A DNA stretch of 62,506 nt, taken from Candidatus Poseidonia sp. GTDB lineage: Archaea; Thermoplasmatota; Poseidoniia; Poseidoniales; Poseidoniaceae. Shown here in pieces: positions 59,676 through 62,506 of the stretch. Both the position numbers and the translations under genes were made by a program. The notes below the pieces were generated by a model, which searched no databases, was not told where the DNA came from, and saw nothing but the letters and a program-made list of their open reading frames with translations. Location of the stretch: positions 1-62,506 of the forward strand of contig JAURDA010000006.1 of the NCBI GenBank assembly GCA_030828165.1, given 5' to 3'. The stretch's first letter is position 1, and every line of letters starts with the position of its first letter.

Positions 59676-59794
59676 GCCTACGACGATGGCGCAACGGCAC
59701 ATGAGGCTTCTGTCAGCGTTGTGGTTTCTTTGGGGGGTTTTGGTGCGGACCGCCTCACCGATGCCCCTTTGAAGCGCTTGGACCTCCCCGATGC

Positions 59795-61231
59795 ATGAGC
59801 GAAGAACAGATGTGGATTGGAGGCGAATGGTGCGCATCGTCCACCGGCGAGACGAGCGATGTTCTCAACCCCGCAACGGGCGAGGTCATCGCCACGGTTC
59901 CACGTGCGAGCATCGAGGATGTCGAGCGCTGCGTGGCTTCCTCCAGAGCGGCCTTCGAACATCCCGATTGGAAAGCGATGGACCCTGCTCAGCGCGGTCG
60001 AATCTTGAACAAAATGGCGGCGGTCACGTACGCGAAAGCGAAGGAATTTGCCGTTTTGGAATCCACCAACAACGGGAAGACCTTCCGTGAAGCACTTTCG
60101 GAAATCCGCTACGGTGCATGGACCTTGGAGTACTTTGCTGGTCTCTCCGATAAGATCGAAGGCAGCACGATTCCCGTCCCCGGTCCTCGTCTGAATTACA
60201 CCTTGCGTCAACCGTTGGGGGTTACCGCTCACATCGTGCCGTGGAACTTTCCCCTGCAACTCGCCCTGCGCTCCATCGCACCGGCGCTTGCTGCTGGATG
60301 CACGGTGATTGCGAAACCGGCGTCGTGGACCCCGCTCTCGCTCTTGGCTTGGGCAAAAGCGGTCGATGAAGCCGACACGGGGCTGCCCTCCGGGGTCCTC
60401 CAAGTGTTGACGGGTTCGGGCGCTCTGGTGGGTGACGGGCTTGCCGGTCACGGTGGCGTTGACGGCGTGGTCTTGACCGGCGGTGTACCGACGGGACAAA
60501 CCGTGATGGCCAAAGCCAGTGAAAACTTGACCCCCGTTACCCTTGAATTGGGTGGGAAAGGCGCGAACATCGTCTTCCCCGACGCCAACCTCCGATACGC
60601 AGCGAAAGCGATTTGCTTTGGCATCTTCATGAACGCCGGCCAAATGTGTTGGGCCGGGTCGAGGCTTCTTGTGCACGAAGACGTTCACGATGAATTGGTG
60701 AAAGCGGTCTGCGATGAAGTCAGCAAATGGGCCGTCGGCCCCGGCATGGAGGAAGGTGTGCGCATGGGCAGTTTGGTCCACGAACGCCATCGGGCTGAAG
60801 TTCTTGAGAAATTGGAAGCCGGCCTTGCGCAGGGCGGCACCGTCGTTCTCGGTGGGAAGGCTTTGGAGCGAGAAGGGGCGTTCATGGAGGCCACCGTCGT
60901 GACGGGCGTCGGTCATAATGACCTGTTGTTCCAAGATGAATTGTTTGGCCCTGTTCTCGCCGTCACGTCCTTTGCGAACGACGAGGAAGCGCTTGCGTTG
61001 GCCAACAACACACCGTTCGGATTGCTCAACGGCGTTTGGACCAACGACCTGGGTCGTGCTCACCGCCTTGCACGGGATTTGGAATGCGGTATGGTGTCCA
61101 TCAACGAGTACCCCATCACCTTCCCTCAAACGGCGTTCACGGGCTGGAAGCATTCCGGCATTGGCGTTGAACAAAGCCAGGACGCCCTTCGGTTTTACAC
61201 CAAGGTCAAGAACGTCAACGTCAAGTTGTGA
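59795..61231 (+). CDS. Aldehyde dehydrogenase family protein
   Basis: A 478-residue NAD(P)-dependent aldehyde dehydrogenase. Motifs: 'AHIVPWNFPLQLALRSIAPALAAGCTVIAKPA' region (cofactor site), 'LTGGVPTGQTVM', the catalytic Glu in 'VTLELGGKGANIVF', the catalytic Cys in 'NAGQMCWAGSR', and 'LFGPVLAV'. In the cofactor motif the usual 'FTGS' reads 'LTGG'. It oxidises an aldehyde to an acid; substrates cannot be deduced. Nine bases separate it from an enoyl-CoA hydratase gene, suggesting a shared catabolic route (for example amino-acid, diol or fatty-acid breakdown). Confidence 0.93.
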   Translation: MSEEQMWIGGEWCASSTGETSDVLNPATGEVIATVPRASIEDVERCVASSRAAFEHPDWKAMDPAQRGRILNKMAAVTYAKAKEFAVLESTNNGKTFREALSEIRYGAWTLEYFAGLSDKIEGSTIPVPGPRLNYTLRQPLGVTAHIVPWNFPLQLALRSIAPALAAGCTVIAKPASWTPLSLLAWAKAVDEADTGLPSGVLQVLTGSGALVGDGLAGHGGVDGVVLTGGVPTGQTVMAKASENLTPVTLELGGKGANIVFPDANLRYAAKAICFGIFMNAGQMCWAGSRLLVHEDVHDELVKAVCDEVSKWAVGPGMEEGVRMGSLVHERHRAEVLEKLEAGLAQGGTVVLGGKALEREGAFMEATVVTGVGHNDLLFQDELFGPVLAVTSFANDEEALALANNTPFGLLNGVWTNDLGRAHRLARDLECGMVSINEYPITFPQTAFTGWKHSGIGVEQSQDALRFYTKVKNVNVKL

Positions 61232-61240
61232 GGGAGAGCG

Positions 61241-62020
61241 ATGAGCGTCCAAGTGGAGCAGCGCGGTCCGGTTCGAATCATCACGATGGCTGGTCAGTCC
61301 TCAACCCAATCGTTTTCTCGGGCCTTCCTGCCACAAATTGCCGCAGCCGTTGACGACGGCTTGAGGGACGGGGCGACAAAGGCCATCGTCCTGACCGGCG
61401 AAGGTCGATTTTTCTCAGCAGGAGCCGACATCAACGCCTTTCAACAATCCATTGACGACAACGAGGCCCCCGAACTGATTCGAGAACTCACGGGCATCCT
61501 CCACCCCTTGCTTCAGCGCATGCGGACCTCCTCCACGGTTGTGGTTGCTGCGCTCAACGGAGTGTCGGCAGGGGGCGGGTTGGGCTTGGCGCTAGCCTGT
61601 GATGCAAGGGTTGGCACCGACGATGCTCGGATGGCGGCCTCCTATGCGGGTATGGGGTTGTCACCTGACGGAGGTACCACGTGGTTGCTGCCCCGGCTGG
61701 TCGGTGAACAACGAGCGCGTCAATTCTTCTTCGGCAACGAGATTTGGTCCGGCCGTGAGGCCTATGGCCACGGTGCAATCGACGTGCTGGTGGACCCCGA
61801 CGCTTTGCTTGAAACGGCCGTTGGCCTGGCTACGATGTGGTCTTCTTGGGGACAACACACCAAGGAAGCGACGAAACACCTCTTGCATGTCCAAGCCGAC
61901 AACGATTTCGCCACGCATCTCGACCATGAACGAACGCTCATTGAGGCGGCGGGCACCACCGAAGCTTTTCGTGAAGGCGTCGCCGCTTTCCTTGAGAAGC
62001 GAAGTCCCCGTTTTGAGTAA
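61241..62020 (+). CDS. Enoyl-CoA hydratase/isomerase family protein
   Basis: A 259-residue crotonase-fold protein. The oxyanion segments are 'FFSAGADINAFQQSI' and 'LNGVSAGGGLGLALACDARV'. In the third segment 'ASYAGMGLSPDGGTTWLLPRLVG' the second catalytic position reads Asp ('SPDGG'), like PaaG/isomerase-type enzymes rather than hydratases with Glu. It may therefore be an isomerase. GGGAGAG precedes the ATG. It shares an operon with the upstream aldehyde dehydrogenase. Confidence 0.9.
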   Translation: MSVQVEQRGPVRIITMAGQSSTQSFSRAFLPQIAAAVDDGLRDGATKAIVLTGEGRFFSAGADINAFQQSIDDNEAPELIRELTGILHPLLQRMRTSSTVVVAALNGVSAGGGLGLALACDARVGTDDARMAASYAGMGLSPDGGTTWLLPRLVGEQRARQFFFGNEIWSGREAYGHGAIDVLVDPDALLETAVGLATMWSSWGQHTKEATKHLLHVQADNDFATHLDHERTLIEAAGTTEAFREGVAAFLEKRSPRFE

Positions 62021-62021
62021 C

Positions 62022-62506
62022 TCAGTTCATTTGGTAGTGGACGGTTGGTGGTTTTCCTCCACCGAGGCGTAACAGCCCGATGATCAACGCCACGAGGCCC
62101 CCGCATATCGAACAGCAGCCAGCGAAAAACGACGTGCCCATCAAGGCGGCACTCCCTACAATCTCGCCGAGAACGGGGATGAGCATGGCGTCAATGTCCA
62201 CGACTTTCATCGAAACGTTGTTGGCGTTGGAGACAAAAATTTCCTCGCCGATTTCACATTCATTGAACGAATCGGTTTCCACCTCCTGCTCGACGAGGGT
62301 GTTGCAGATGACGCCCACGATCACGTGGTCTTCGATATCGTAGTAGTCCCACATGGCGGTGCAATCAACGGTAGCGACACGCTCCCCGATATCATCTCCG
62401 TCGGAATCGGTGAAACTCAACTCTCCAAGGTTGTCGCAAGCGTCCGGAACACCGTTTTCATCGATATCCTCTTTCGGGTCACCTGGAATGAGCAGGTACC
62501 ATCCCT
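62022..62506 (-). CDS. C-terminal part of an exported protein with calcium-binding-type repeat (truncated)
   Basis: The minus-strand frame is open from the stop at 62022 to the window edge (about 160 codons). It contains 'DPKEDIDENGVPDACDN', the wording of thrombospondin type-3-like calcium repeats, then a second 'DSDGDDIGE', an external region with paired Cys, a hydrophobic segment 'FFAGCCSICGGLVALIIGLL', and a short basic/His tail. This is the end of an exported, membrane-anchored protein whose N-terminus lies outside the window. Its end is 1 base from the enoyl-CoA hydratase stop. Confidence 0.7.
   Translation of the reverse strand, partial: GWYLLIPGDPKEDIDENGVPDACDNLGELSFTDSDGDDIGERVATVDCTAMWDYYDIEDHVIVGVICNTLVEQEVETDSFNECEIGEEIFVSNANNVSMKVVDIDAMLIPVLGEIVGSAALMGTSFFAGCCSICGGLVALIIGLLRLGGGKPPTVHYQMN

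Noticed and set aside
59678-61252. Long minus-strand open frame (about 524 codons) opposite the aldehyde dehydrogenase gene
   Set aside because: It mirrors a gene with clear catalytic motifs on the plus strand. Its translation is rich in His, Gly, Arg and Phe with no recognisable domain, as expected for antisense frames in GC-rich DNA.

Overview
The window looks like a chromosome segment of a planktonic euryarchaeon of the Marine Group II / Poseidoniales type (class Thermoplasmata sensu lato). The archaeal core is clear: a CDC48-type double AAA ATPase, a group II chaperonin, an Alba-like protein, Bud32, an NcsA-type tRNA thiolase, PyrB plus PyrI, a FlaI/TadA-class pilus ATPase with two FlaJ/TadC-like membrane proteins, and TATA-box promoters. 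Mixed with these are genes of bacterial character: a TGS-domain ThrRS, DnaK, an E. coli-like CobB sirtuin, PepA, a deoxyhypusine synthase-like protein of bacterial type, and CrcB/FluC. That mosaic is typical of this lineage, but the taxonomic call is an inference. Several genes carry good Shine-Dalgarno sequences (GGAGGTGA type) and many neighbours overlap by 1-13 bases. I see no rRNA, insertion sequence, prophage or CRISPR array.

Layout. 1-669: truncated aldehyde dehydrogenase (-). 863-7602: CDC48, a PRC-barrel protein, then a DUF4350-like / DUF58 / polytopic membrane protein cluster. 7591-11381 (-): small membrane protein, a large coiled-coil protein with a roadblock-like region, and a stand-alone roadblock/LC7-like protein. 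11703-14127: ncsA(+), pyrI and pyrB(-). 14253-18542: two convergent membrane/helical-repeat proteins of unknown function. 18549-25299: thrS, a small acidic protein, an NAD-kinase-like protein, a CobB sirtuin, a small membrane protein, pyrG. 25465-30830: a zinc alcohol/threonine dehydrogenase, then a chaperone block on the minus strand (Hsp20/CS-like, dnaK, group II chaperonin). 30997-34502 (-): PepA, an exported M14 carboxypeptidase, an unknown protein.

34604-37052 (+) is a polyamine block (arginase/agmatinase family, AdoMet decarboxylase, deoxyhypusine synthase-like). 37104-40178 is a 1,024-residue surface protein. tRNA-Gly(GCC), an Alba-like gene and an ArsC/LMW-phosphatase-like gene follow. 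41155-45060: small membrane protein, a cysteine-free Mrp-type ATPase next to a DUF971 gene, and a PAP2 phosphatase fused to a probable beta-propeller. 45057-49081: bud32, nadA, crcB, an ITPase, an acidic membrane-anchored protein. 49082-49708 holds a structured leader and a small very basic protein. 49829-53856: enoyl-CoA hydratase, an ABC exporter pair and a P-loop kinase. 53977-59015 is a compact archaeal Tad/Epd-like pilus locus. 59016-62506: a 2-phosphoglycerate kinase-like protein, aldehyde dehydrogenase plus enoyl-CoA hydratase, and a truncated exported protein.

Most promising for follow-up: the Mrp-family ATPase with no cysteine whose CxxC segment is replaced by a beta-rich insertion, beside a cysteine-rich DUF971 gene; the polyamine cluster with a bacterial-type DHS-like enzyme; the roadblock/coiled-coil pair; the pilus locus with a large external domain inside one membrane protein; and the hairpin-rich leader before the basic 136-residue protein.
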